Of a stretch of DNA of 12,182 bases, positions 1 to 7,536 are shown in pieces. This DNA is from an uncultured Clostridia bacterium. Lineage in GTDB: Bacteria > Bacillota > Clostridia > TANB77 > CAG-508. Positions within the stretch are counted from its first letter, which is position 1, and each line of letters opens with the position of its first letter. The position numbers were made by a program, and so were the translations under genes. Below the pieces are notes generated by a model. That model was not told the origin of the DNA. It saw nothing but the letters and a program-made list of their open reading frames with translations, and did no database searches. The stretch spans positions 1-12,182 of the forward strand of contig CALXAQ010000052.1 in assembly GCA_944386335.1 (NCBI GenBank), in the 5' to 3' direction.

Positions 1-1
1 T

Positions 2-283
2 TTTTGTTTTTCTTACATGTACTTCTCCTCCACATACTGGGCAAGGTACATCTATTTTTTCTACAAAAGGCTTAACGTTTTTACATTCTGGGTAACCTGG
101 ACAAGCTAAAAATTTTCCATATTTTCCATACTTAATTACCATCATCCTACCACATTTTTCACATGGTATATCTGTTACTTCATCTTCTAACTTTACATGT
201 TCTAGTTCTTTTTCTACTTTTTCTACAGTTTGTTCAAATGGACCATAAAAGTCTCTAATTACTTGTTTCCAATTTTCTTTTCC
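2..283 (-). pseudogene. topA: topA C-terminal zinc-finger region, displaced by one base and cut by the window edge
   Basis: Reading the minus strand from 283 gives 94 codons without a stop. They begin GKENWKQVIRDFYGP, directly continuing the conserved sequence interrupted in the core. About 40 residues later comes a tetracysteine zinc finger (PCEKCG, then CPGYPEC), then a second one begins (PCPVCGG) and the frame leaves the window. In this family these zinc ribbons bind single-stranded DNA and aid strand passage. There is no independent start codon with a ribosome site, so it is not a separate gene. The lack of any further damage implies either a very recent mutation or a base-calling or assembly error. 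Confidence 0.85.
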
Positions 284-1910
284 GCTCTGCTACCTCATCA
301 AATTCTTCTTCTATTTTGGCTGTAAAAGCAACGTTAATAACGTCTGGAAAATTCTCTGTTAATAACTTATTAACAATTTTTCCTAAGTCTGTTGGCACTA
401 ATTGTTTTTGTTCCTTCTCTATATATCTTCTCTCTAATATTGTTGTAATAGTTGGAGAATAAGTACTTGGTCTTCCAATACCTTTTTCTTCCAATGTTTT
501 TACTAAGCTTGCTTCTGTATAACGTGGAGGTGGTTCTGTAAAGCTTTGCTTTGGTTCTATCTTTTTTGCTATTACCTGCTCTCCTACTTTTAGTTCTGGC
601 AATATTGCCTCTTCTTTTTTAGACTTTTTCTCTTTTTCTCCATCCTCTGATTCTACATATAGGTTCATGAATCCTTTAAATTTTAAAGTTTGTCCATTTG
701 CTTTAAACAAATACTGATTTACATCTATATCTACAGCTACTGTATCATATACAGCTGCTGCCATTTGGCTAGCCATAAAACGATGATAAATTAAACGATA
801 TAATTTATATTGATCTGGTGTTAATGCATCTTTTATTTGCTCAGGTTCTAAATCTATATAGGTAGGTCTAATAGCCTCATGTGCATCTTGTGCGTCTTTT
901 TTAGTTTTAAAATATCTATTTTCATAGTATTCTTTTCCATAATGCTTTTCAATTTGCAATTTTGCCATTGCTCTGGCCTCTTCTGAAATTCTGGTTGAAT
1001 CAGTTCTCATATAGGTAATTAATCCCACAGTTCCCTTTTCTGGTAATTTTACTCCTTCATATAAGCCTTGTGCTATAGACATTGTTTTCTTTAGCGTAAA
1101 GCCTAATTTTCTAGATGCTTCTTGTTGCATTGTACTTGTCGTAAATGGTGGTGATGGAATTCTTTTTTTCTCACTTTTTTTAATTTCTTTTATAATATAT
1201 GTTTGATCTTTAATCTCTTTTAAAATATTTTCTACTTCTTCTTTATTTCGAATTTCTTGTTTTCTTCCATCTTTTCCATAAAAATGTGCTTCAAACGTTT
1301 TATGTGTCTTTTCTTCTAATAGAGTAGCATAAATATTCCAATATTCTTCTGGAACAAATTTTTCTATTTCTTCTTCTCTATCTACTATTAATTTTACTGC
1401 TACAGACTGCACTCTTCCTGCAGATAAACCTTTTTTTACCTTTTTCCATAATACTGGGCTAATTTTATACCCTACTATTCTATCCATTACACGACGTGCT
1501 TGTTGTGCATCTGTTAAATTTTTATCAATTTTTCTAGGATGTTTGATAGCTTCTTTTACTGTTTCTTTTGTAATCTCATTAAAGGTAACTCTACATATGC
1601 TATCTTGCGGTATTTCTAATAAATAAGCCAAGTGCCATGCAATAGCTTCTCCCTCACGGTCAGGGTCAGTTGCTAGATATATAATTTTACTATTTTTAGC
1701 ATCTTTTTTTAAACTTTTAATTAAGTCTCCCTTACCTCTAATATTGATATACTCTGGCTCAAAATCATGCTCTACATCTATACCTAATTTGGATTTTGGC
1801 AAGTCTCTAATATGTCCCATAGATGCTACAACTTTTGTATTGCCTCCCAAAAACTTTTTTATGGTATTTGCCTTAGCTGGTGACTCCACTATAATTAATT
1901 TATCTGGCAT
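255..1910 (-). CDS. topA: DNA topoisomerase I (type IA), catalytic core, frameshifted near its 3' end
   Basis: Relaxes negatively supercoiled DNA by transient cleavage of one strand. The Toprim domain is at the N-terminus: Glu9 in the IVESPAKA motif and the acidic triad Asp82, Asp84, Glu86 in TDPDREGE bind Mg2+. The cleavage tyrosine is Tyr300 in LITYMRTDST. The ATG at 1908-1910 follows a purine-rich GAAGGGA site. The reading frame ends at 255 after 551 residues, shorter than the usual roughly 690 or more, with the tail DEVAERKRKLETSN. Skipping one base at 284 restores the expected continuation DEVAEGKENWKQVIRDFYGP and the zinc-finger region, so the gene carries a one-base insertion. It follows murG and probably has its own promoter. 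The family is certain; whether the frameshift is real or a sequencing error cannot be told from here. Confidence 0.95.
   Translation of the reverse strand: MPDKLIIVESPAKANTIKKFLGGNTKVVASMGHIRDLPKSKLGIDVEHDFEPEYINIRGKGDLIKSLKKDAKNSKIIYLATDPDREGEAIAWHLAYLLEIPQDSICRVTFNEITKETVKEAIKHPRKIDKNLTDAQQARRVMDRIVGYKISPVLWKKVKKGLSAGRVQSVAVKLIVDREEEIEKFVPEEYWNIYATLLEEKTHKTFEAHFYGKDGRKQEIRNKEEVENILKEIKDQTYIIKEIKKSEKKRIPSPPFTTSTMQQEASRKLGFTLKKTMSIAQGLYEGVKLPEKGTVGLITYMRTDSTRISEEARAMAKLQIEKHYGKEYYENRYFKTKKDAQDAHEAIRPTYIDLEPEQIKDALTPDQYKLYRLIYHRFMASQMAAAVYDTVAVDIDVNQYLFKANGQTLKFKGFMNLYVESEDGEKEKKSKKEEAILPELKVGEQVIAKKIEPKQSFTEPPPRYTEASLVKTLEEKGIGRPSTYSPTITTILERRYIEKEQKQLVPTDLGKIVNKLLTENFPDVINVAFTAKIEEEFDEVAERKRKLETSN
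284..284 (-). other. topA: Single-base insertion causing the topA frameshift
   Basis: On the coding strand the sequence reads GCAGAG-C-GGAAAAGAAAATTGG. Removing the C (a G at 284 on the plus strand) restores the family sequence EGKENW. The extra base is not inside a homopolymer, although an A4-G-A4 run follows directly. The CGG codon it creates would be unusual in an AT-rich genome. Confidence 0.75.
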
Positions 1911-1947
1911 TTTCCCATTCCCTTCTTTTTTATTTTTTCATTTTTGT

Positions 1948-1976
1948 ATTCTAAATTATTTTTTACAATAATGCAA
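1948..1976 (-). promoter_or_regulatory. Probable sigma-A promoter of topA
   Basis: On the minus strand, TTGCAT (1971-1976) and TAGAAT (1948-1953) are separated by exactly 17 bases and lie about 38 bases upstream of the topA start. No terminator hairpin is visible after murG, so topA could also receive read-through from the wall cluster. Found by eye only. Confidence 0.45.
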
Positions 1977-1988
1977 GTCTTTTTTGTT

Positions 1989-3092
1989 TTATAAAACGTT
2001 TTTTATTTCTTCATAAATGTGCTTTTCTACATCTTTTTTGGCATTTTTTTCTGCTATTATCCCCATTTCTTTCATTTTATGTGGATATCTTATCAAATTT
2101 TCTATTTCCTTATTTAATCTTTCTGCTGTTAAGTTTTTATCTAATATGATTTTTGCAGCTTTTTTATCTGCTAGCACTCTGGCATTATATTCTTGATGAT
2201 TTTCTGTTGCAAATGGAAAAGGAATAAAAATAGCTGGTTTTCCTACTGTTGCAATTTCCGTAATGGTCATTGCTCCACTTCTACAAACTACTAAATCCAC
2301 TGCATTATACAACTCTTCCATATTATAAATATAAGGTACCACTTTTGCATTTGGATAAGTTTCTATCTTTTCTCCCCATTTTTTCTTTAGTTCTTCATAT
2401 CCTTTTGCTCCAGCCGACCATATTAAATTATAATCTTTATTTTTCTTCTCTTCTATAATTTGTATTAAGCTGTCATTAATGCTTTTGGCTCCTTGACTTC
2501 CTCCAAAAGCAAGTACCATTGGTAAATCCTTCTCAAAACCTAAGCGTTTTTGTGTTTCTTGCTTTGCTTTCTCTGACATTTGTATTTTTTTTATTTTTGT
2601 TGGTGTCCCTGTCACTACAGTCTTCTTTGCCTTTGGCAATCTTTGTTTTGCTTCTGCAAAACCTAACAAAATACAACTTGCTTTTTTACTAAGCATTTTA
2701 ACTGCCATACCTGGAAACGCATTACTCTCATGCAATATTAGAGGTATTTTTAATTGTTTTGCTGCTATCCCTGCTGCTACACATATATATCCCCCTGTTC
2801 CTATTACTACATCTGGTTTTTGTTTTTTCATGATTTTTTTTGCTTCTCCTACTGAACGAAACGTCTGCCATATTTTTTTTATATTCGATAAACTAATACT
2901 TCTATTAAATCCATAAGCATTTATGTGTTTTAGTTCATAACCAGCCCTTGGTACTAAATCATTTTCTAATCCTCTTTTTGTTCCTAAAAATATAATTTTA
3001 GAATCAGGCTCTTGCTTTTTTATTTCATTAGCAATAGCTATTCCTGGATTAATATGTCCTCCTGTTCCTGCTGCAGCAATGACTACTTTCAT
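1989..3092 (-). CDS. murG: MurG, lipid II-forming GlcNAc transferase
   Basis: Transfers GlcNAc from UDP-GlcNAc to lipid I on the inner face of the membrane, producing lipid II. It is a GT28-family, GT-B-fold enzyme. Numbered from the start chosen here (367 residues): the glycine loop GTGGHINP with His13, a second loop GTGGY (98-102), HESNAFPG (from 121), GGSQGA (from 197), CRSGAMTITE (270-279) and the donor-site segment TENHQEYNA (from about 296). The frame is open 13 codons further up to an ATG at 3131, but the ATG at 3090-3092 is preceded by AAAGGAGG (3100-3107) with seven-base spacing and begins the family's usual N-terminus MKVVIAAAGTGGH. The longer start would place the ribosome site and part of a hairpin inside the coding region. 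It is downstream of ftsW in the same transcription unit. Confidence 0.96.
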   Translation of the reverse strand: MKVVIAAAGTGGHINPGIAIANEIKKQEPDSKIIFLGTKRGLENDLVPRAGYELKHINAYGFNRSISLSNIKKIWQTFRSVGEAKKIMKKQKPDVVIGTGGYICVAAGIAAKQLKIPLILHESNAFPGMAVKMLSKKASCILLGFAEAKQRLPKAKKTVVTGTPTKIKKIQMSEKAKQETQKRLGFEKDLPMVLAFGGSQGAKSINDSLIQIIEEKKNKDYNLIWSAGAKGYEELKKKWGEKIETYPNAKVVPYIYNMEELYNAVDLVVCRSGAMTITEIATVGKPAIFIPFPFATENHQEYNARVLADKKAAKIILDKNLTAERLNKEIENLIRYPHKMKEMGIIAEKNAKKDVEKHIYEEIKNVL

Positions 3093-3122
3093 CTTTTTTC
3101 CTCCTTTACTGCCTTTGCGAAT

Positions 3123-3155
3123 ATCTGCCAAAAAGGTATAACCCTTTTGGCAGAT
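3123..3155. other. Strong hairpin between ftsW and murG
   Basis: An inverted repeat has arms at 3123-3136 and 3142-3155 and a 5-base loop. Eleven outer base pairs (ATCTGCCAAAA) are perfect, then come one mismatch and two more pairs. It begins five bases after the ftsW stop and ends about 15 bases before the murG ribosome site. In the direction of the operon no U-run follows it. The T-run (GTTTTT) is on the plus-strand side, so it would be an intrinsic terminator only for opposing transcription. It may stabilise or process the mRNA between the two genes. Confidence 0.6.
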
Positions 3156-3159
3156 GTTT

Positions 3160-4314
3160 TTATACTTTCGTTCTTTTTCTAGATATATTTAGCAGTACAC
3201 CTACACTAGCTAATAAGATAACTAATGCCGTTCCACCATAGCTAAAGAAAGGAAGTGCCATTCCTGTAGCTGGCATAGAAGATGTAACTACTGCAATATT
3301 GATGATGGCTTGCAAACCTATTAATGTGGTAATACCTATAGCAAGCAAACTACCAAAAGAATCTGGTGCCCTCATAGAAGTAATAATTCCTCTCCAAACA
3401 AATATAGCAAATAGTGCTATTACTACAAAACACCCCACAAATCCTAATTCTTCTGCCAATATTGCAAATATAAAGTCATTATGTGGTTCTGGTATATACA
3501 AATATTTTTGTTTACTCTCTCCTAATCCTACTCCAAACAATCCTCCAGAGCCAATGGCATACAGACTTTGTATAACCTGCCAACCATCACCAGTTGCATC
3601 TGCCCATGGATCAAGAAAAGTAGTGATTCTTGCAATTCTAAAATCTCCTTTTCCTGTAACCTGTGCTAGCAATAACATACCTGCCACAGCAGCAGCTCCT
3701 CCTGCTACACCTGCTGTCATAAAGTATCTCATTTTGCTTCCTGCCATAATCATCATAACACTTACAATACCAATTATAACTATACAAGCACTCAAATGGT
3801 CTTGTATAAAATACAAAATAGCAATTGGTGGTACTAAAAATAAAAATGGCTTAATAAATCCTTTCCAAAAGCCTTGCAATTCTGATTTGTGGTTTGTTAA
3901 ATATGCCGCATAAAAAACAATAAGACATATTTTAGATATCTCTGAAGGTTGAAATCTTCCAAATCCTAAATCAATCCATCTTGTTGCTCCTTTTACATCC
4001 ACACCAATTCCTGGAATAGCCACAGATAAAAGTGCTACAACTGCTACAATATATGCTATTTTATATAATTTTTGGTATAGATGATAATCTATTTTGGATA
4101 GTACTCCCATAATGATTAGACCTAATACAGCAAAAACTCCCTGTCTTATTACATAATTATAACTATTTCCTGTTACAGAAAGAGATGTTGGGGCACTAGC
4201 TGACATTACCATTACTAATCCTAATGATAATAGTAAAATGACTGTAATACACAATGTAAAATCAAAAGGATGTTTTGTTGTTTTTAATTTCTCTTCTGCC
4301 ACTTTGGTTACCAT
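3160..4314 (-). CDS. ftsW: SEDS peptidoglycan polymerase FtsW / SpoVE
   Basis: Integral-membrane glycosyltransferase that polymerises lipid II with a partner class B penicillin-binding protein during division, or during spore cortex formation if it is SpoVE. It has 384 residues and about ten hydrophobic segments after a short basic N-terminus. SEDS landmarks are GATRWIDLGFGRFQPSE (109-125), QDHLSACIVI (171-180), GWQVIQSLYAIGSGG (244-258) and PEPHNDFIFA (275-284), where Asp280 matches the conserved catalytic aspartate. The ATG at 4312-4314 has AAGGGAGG six bases upstream. The position between mraY and murG fits either ftsW or spoVE, which sequence alone does not separate. Nothing suggests RodA context (no mreBCD). 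Its stop is followed by the strong hairpin before murG. Confidence 0.9.
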   Translation of the reverse strand: MVTKVAEEKLKTTKHPFDFTLCITVILLLSLGLVMVMSASAPTSLSVTGNSYNYVIRQGVFAVLGLIIMGVLSKIDYHLYQKLYKIAYIVAVVALLSVAIPGIGVDVKGATRWIDLGFGRFQPSEISKICLIVFYAAYLTNHKSELQGFWKGFIKPFLFLVPPIAILYFIQDHLSACIVIIGIVSVMMIMAGSKMRYFMTAGVAGGAAAVAGMLLLAQVTGKGDFRIARITTFLDPWADATGDGWQVIQSLYAIGSGGLFGVGLGESKQKYLYIPEPHNDFIFAILAEELGFVGCFVVIALFAIFVWRGIITSMRAPDSFGSLLAIGITTLIGLQAIINIAVVTSSMPATGMALPFFSYGGTALVILLASVGVLLNISRKRTKV

Positions 4315-4352
4315 TGATTTCCTCCCTTACTCTTTGTTATTTTTTCTCTTGT

Positions 4353-5336
4353 TTATATTGCCATTAATCCTATTATAGCCGCTAATAAACTTACCAAACT
4401 AAATACGGATACAATTTTATTTTCTTTCCAACCACTTAATTCAAAATGGTGATGCAATGGTGCCATTTTAAATATTCTATTTCCTGTCCTTTTATAATGT
4501 GCTACTTGCAACATAACAGACAAAGTCTCCAATACTGGCACAATAGCAACAATTAAAAGTAATAATGGCATTTTTAGATACAATGCCATAGCAGCAACTG
4601 ATCCTCCTAATAATAGTGAACCCGTATCTCCCATCATTACTTTAGATGGGTATAAATTAAATAATAAAAATCCTAAACAAATTCCAACAATACTACTTCC
4701 AAAAAGTGTTACTTCTTTTATATTAAATATAATCGAAATAACTGTTAGACATGTTACAATAATGGTTGTTACACTACTCGATAATCCATCTATACCATCT
4801 GTTAGATTAATAGCATTTGTCGTGGCTAACATGACTACAATAGCAAAAGGAATATATAGCCATAATGGTAATGTAACTGTATTTTCTGCAAATGGAATAT
4901 AAATATCTGTTCCTATTTTTAGTACATTTGTTAAATATACTGTATAAGCTACCGATATAATTAGCAGCCCTATCATTTTATAAATAGGTTTCAATCCTTT
5001 TGTATTTTTAAACACTAATTTTTTTAAGTCATCTATCAACCCTACTACACCAAATCCCACTGTTACTAATAGTAATGGTATTATATTCTTAGCCACTTCT
5101 GGTTCTGCTCTTCCTGAAGTATAATATACATACAATCCTATACAAACAATAATAATGGCTATAATAATGATGATGCCTCCCATAGTAGGTGTTCCTTGTT
5201 TTTTTAGGTGGGATTGTGGTCCGTCTTCTCTTTCTATTTGCCCAACTTTTAACTTTCTTAGTATGGGAATAACAAAAATTGACAAAATGACTGTAATGAC
5301 AAAACTAATCAGCAGTACTTTTACTTGAAATTCCAT
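4353..5336 (-). CDS. mraY: MraY, phospho-MurNAc-pentapeptide translocase
   Basis: Transfers phospho-MurNAc-pentapeptide from UDP to undecaprenyl phosphate, making lipid I, the first membrane step of wall synthesis. It has 327 residues and about ten membrane segments, the normal size. Conserved sites are GTPTMGG (48-54), the Asp102-Asp103 pair in GLIDDLKK, NAINLTDGIDGL (174-185), the Mg2+-binding Asp237 in MMGDTGS, and the signature APLHHHFE (292-299) with three histidines. The ATG at 5334-5336 is preceded by AAGGAG with a nine-base spacer. It lies 39 bases after murE and 38 before ftsW with no promoter or terminator seen between, so it is within the murE-murG operon. In many Firmicutes murF precedes and murD follows mraY; neither is here. 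Confidence 0.97.
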   Translation of the reverse strand: MEFQVKVLLISFVITVILSIFVIPILRKLKVGQIEREDGPQSHLKKQGTPTMGGIIIIIAIIIVCIGLYVYYTSGRAEPEVAKNIIPLLLVTVGFGVVGLIDDLKKLVFKNTKGLKPIYKMIGLLIISVAYTVYLTNVLKIGTDIYIPFAENTVTLPLWLYIPFAIVVMLATTNAINLTDGIDGLSSSVTTIIVTCLTVISIIFNIKEVTLFGSSIVGICLGFLLFNLYPSKVMMGDTGSLLLGGSVAAMALYLKMPLLLLIVAIVPVLETLSVMLQVAHYKRTGNRIFKMAPLHHHFELSGWKENKIVSVFSLVSLLAAIIGLMAI

Positions 5337-5375
5337 TTTATTTCGCTCCTTACTTTATTTTTCCTTTTGTTTTCT

Positions 5376-6854
5376 TTATTTTCCTTCTTCCATAATTTCT
5401 TTTACAATAATTCTTTCATCAAAAGGATATTTTACTCCATTGATTTCTTGGTATGGTTCGTGTCCTTTTCCTGCAAGTACAATAATATCTTTCTTATCTG
5501 CCATTCGAATAGCATATCGAATAGCTTCTACTCTATCTACTATTACAATATATTTTCCTTTTGTTTTCTTTATACCTTCTTCAATTTGCTCTACTATTTT
5601 TTCTGGATCTTCTGTACGAGGATTATCAGAAGTAATAATCGTAAAGTCCGCAATTCTTCCAGATATTTCTCCCATAATTTGTCTTTTACTTGTATCTCTG
5701 TCTCCTCCACAGCCAAATACGCTAATCACTCTTCCTCTCGTGTAAGATTTTACCGCATTTAAAATACTTTCTAGACTTTCTGGAGAATGGGCATAATCTA
5801 TCATAATGGTTAAATCTTTTGGATTATTAACAAGTTCTGACCTTCCCGGTACTCTTACTTCCAATAGAGCTTCTTTGATTTGTTCTGCATTACATCCTAA
5901 TTTCATTGCCACACAAATAGCTGCAAGAGAATTGTATACGCTAAATCTTCCTGGAATGCAAGTTTTTACTCTCTCATTTTTATCTCCTATTTTTACTTTA
6001 AAATCCACATAAGAATTGGTAATAGTAATGTCTTTTGCTAGTACTTTGCAATAATTGTCAATTCCATAAGTAGTAATGTCACATTCTGGCACTAATTTTG
6101 GCACTTTAGATGTATATAAATCATCACTATTCACAAATCCTGTTTTGCACATATGGAATAATTTTAATTTTGAGTTGAAATAATCTTGCATATCTGGGTG
6201 TTCTTTGGCACTAATGTGGTCTTCTGAAAAATTGGTGAATACGCCTATATCAAAATCGCATCCATCTACTCTATGTAGTTTTAAACTTTGAGAAGATACC
6301 TCCATGACTACTGCATCACAACCTGCTTTTGCCATATCATAGAACATTTTTTGTAATTTGATGCTTTCTGGTGTGGTTCTATCACTATCTTCTATTTTTT
6401 CTTTTCCAATGTAGCAGGCAATGGTTCCAATTAACCCTACTTTTTTTCCTGCTTTTTCTAAAATTGCCTTTGTCATAAATGCTGTGGTGGTTTTTCCTTT
6501 TGTTCCAGTAATTCCAATTAGTTTAAATCTTCTAGATGGGTTATCATAGAAATTACAAGCACAAATAGCAAGTGCATGTCTTGTATTATCACTTAAAATG
6601 ATAGTTACCTCTTCTGGTATTTTCTGAATCATTTCTTTTGTTGCTACATCTGCTTGCATCATAATAACAGTTGCACCTTTTTCTATGGCACTTTCTATGT
6701 ACAAATGTCCATCTGTATCAAATCCTTTTATGGCAATAAACATTCCATCTTTTTCTATTTTTCTGGAATCACTCTCTACATTAGTAATTTCTTTTTCTAA
6801 GGTTCCTTTTACTTTTAATCCTTCTAAGCCTGCTAATATTTCTTTTAATTCCAT
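5376..6854 (-). CDS. murE: MurE, UDP-MurNAc-L-Ala-D-Glu:meso-diaminopimelate ligase
   Basis: Cytoplasmic ATP-dependent ligase adding the third residue of the wall peptide. It has 492 residues in the three-domain Mur ligase layout: UDP-binding N-terminal part, ATPase with P-loop GITGTKGKTTT (114-124), and C-terminal ligase domain. The lysine expected to be carbamylated is Lys229 in YFNSKLKLF. VMEVSSQSL (183-191) and MIDYAHSPES (351-360) are also typical. The specificity motif DNPR (410-413, followed by TEDP) is that of meso-diaminopimelate enzymes rather than lysine-adding ones, which predicts an mDAP-type wall. The ATG at 6852-6854 has AAAAAGGAG eight bases upstream. It is the first gene of the wall operon, about 34 bases from the predicted transcription start. 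Confidence 0.96.
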   Translation of the reverse strand: MELKEILAGLEGLKVKGTLEKEITNVESDSRKIEKDGMFIAIKGFDTDGHLYIESAIEKGATVIMMQADVATKEMIQKIPEEVTIILSDNTRHALAICACNFYDNPSRRFKLIGITGTKGKTTTAFMTKAILEKAGKKVGLIGTIACYIGKEKIEDSDRTTPESIKLQKMFYDMAKAGCDAVVMEVSSQSLKLHRVDGCDFDIGVFTNFSEDHISAKEHPDMQDYFNSKLKLFHMCKTGFVNSDDLYTSKVPKLVPECDITTYGIDNYCKVLAKDITITNSYVDFKVKIGDKNERVKTCIPGRFSVYNSLAAICVAMKLGCNAEQIKEALLEVRVPGRSELVNNPKDLTIMIDYAHSPESLESILNAVKSYTRGRVISVFGCGGDRDTSKRQIMGEISGRIADFTIITSDNPRTEDPEKIVEQIEEGIKKTKGKYIVIVDRVEAIRYAIRMADKKDIIVLAGKGHEPYQEINGVKYPFDERIIVKEIMEEGK

Positions 6855-6894
6855 ATGGTGTACTCCTTTTTATCATTATATTTTTTCTTGCTAC

Positions 6895-6923
6895 ATTATA
6901 TAACTAATCTTTTTATTTGTAAA
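6895..6923 (-). promoter_or_regulatory. Promoter of the murE-mraY-ftsW-murG operon
   Basis: On the minus strand, TTTACA (6918-6923), a 17-base spacer and a perfect TATAAT (6895-6900) form a strong sigma-A-type promoter. The predicted transcript would start near 6888, leaving a short leader of about 34 bases with no room for a riboswitch or T-box. This is the best promoter in the window. Confidence 0.7.
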
Positions 6924-6953
6924 TCTTTTTTTCAATTCCAATATCAAGTAGGA

Positions 6954-7018
6954 ACTAAGTGATTATTTCACTAAGTAGCCTCTCGCCAGAAAGAGGCCGA
7001 TGGATATTTCTCCATCGG
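6954..7018. other. Three consecutive hairpins between the HD gene and the murE promoter
   Basis: Three inverted repeats follow one another. The first is CCGATGGA/TCCATCGG (6997-7018, six-base loop). The second is GCCTCT/AGAGGC (6978-6997, eight-base loop), which shares the base at 6997 with the first. The third is ACTAAGTGA/TCACTAAGT (6954-6976, one mismatch). They start 16 bases after the stop of the HD-domain gene and end upstream of the murE promoter, so they would be at the 3' end of the HD-gene transcript. None is followed by a U-run on either strand, so an ordinary intrinsic terminator is not evident. I do not recognise an RNA family. Confidence 0.55.
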
Positions 7019-7033
7019 TCTCCAAACAAGTCT

Positions 7034-7459
7034 TTAATCATCCAATATTTCCATTGCTTTCTTGTACTTTTGAAAACGCTTCTCCGCTTTTTCTGTCCAC
7101 TCTGTTAATCGGCTCTTGTCACTATTGTGTTTTAAATCTGCCTTTTTTACTTTTTTACTAATAGGATTTTGCTTTAATTTTTGTACATAAGACATATAGT
7201 CTTCGTTCTCATCATGTGTCAATAACTTTAAAGCTTCTATTACCTCCTCTGAGAATTCTTCCGATAAATCTTCCATGCTTACCGGAGTGTCTTCCACTAC
7301 ATCATGTAATAAAGCTACAATAGTTTCTGTTTCGGTATCCATTTGCTCCGCCAAATGAATAGGATGATAAATGTAAGGAACACCTGACTTATCCAGTTGT
7401 CCATGATGTGCTTCATAAGCAATTTGCATCGCTCTTTTTGTTTTTTCTGTGTAAAGCAT
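7034..7459 (-). CDS. Small stand-alone HD-domain protein, RelA/SpoT-type (p)ppGpp hydrolase-like
   Basis: At 141 residues this is only the HD hydrolase domain of the RelA/SpoT superfamily, like small alarmone hydrolases of the MESH1 type. Visible motifs are AYEAHHGQ (His18/His19), SGVPYIYHPIHLAE (25-38), ALLHDVVEDT (49-58) with the metal pair His52-Asp53 and the Glu56-Asp57 pair, and KKADLKHNSD (105-114) with the last metal ligand Asp108. All expected Mn2+ ligands of a 3'-pyrophosphohydrolase are present, and there is no synthetase, TGS or ACT domain. The likely activity is removal of the 3'-diphosphate from ppGpp or a related nucleotide; the substrate is inferred. The ATG at 7457-7459 has TAGGAGG seven bases upstream. 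It appears separately transcribed from its neighbours. Confidence 0.85.
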   Translation of the reverse strand: MLYTEKTKRAMQIAYEAHHGQLDKSGVPYIYHPIHLAEQMDTETETIVALLHDVVEDTPVSMEDLSEEFSEEVIEALKLLTHDENEDYMSYVQKLKQNPISKKVKKADLKHNSDKSRLTEWTEKAEKRFQKYKKAMEILDD

Positions 7460-7507
7460 GCTTTGTCCTCCTATTTACTTGTTTGCTTTATTTTTGGTTT
7501 CGCACAC

Positions 7508-7536
7508 AATATACCATGTTTTTTGTTTTAATTCAA
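7508..7536 (-). promoter_or_regulatory. Possible promoter of the HD-domain gene
   Basis: On the minus strand, TTGAAT (7531-7536) and TATATT (7508-7513) are 17 bases apart. The -35 element overlaps the last codons of the flavodiiron gene upstream. The spacing is ideal, but in AT-rich sequence such matches arise by chance. Confidence 0.4.

Noticed and set aside
3093..3131. Thirteen-codon N-terminal extension of MurG (MADIRKGSKGGKK)
   Set aside because: It would encode the ribosome site itself and half of the hairpin; the internal ATG at 3090-3092 has AAAGGAGG at ideal spacing and gives the normal family N-terminus.
3123..3161. Intrinsic terminator of ftsW
   Set aside because: In the direction of ftsW transcription the stem is followed by ATATTCGC, not a U-run, and murG needs read-through.
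3299..3913. Plus-strand open frame of 204 codons opposite ftsW
   Set aside because: No ribosome site, no recognisable domain, proline/isoleucine-rich composition expected from the antisense of a membrane protein gene; the minus-strand SEDS gene is certain.
6855..7033. T-box, riboswitch or self-cleaving ribozyme before murE
   Set aside because: No T-box AGGGTGG..ACCGCG element, no hammerhead core (CTGATGA with GAAA), and the predicted promoter is downstream of the hairpins, leaving only a short leader.
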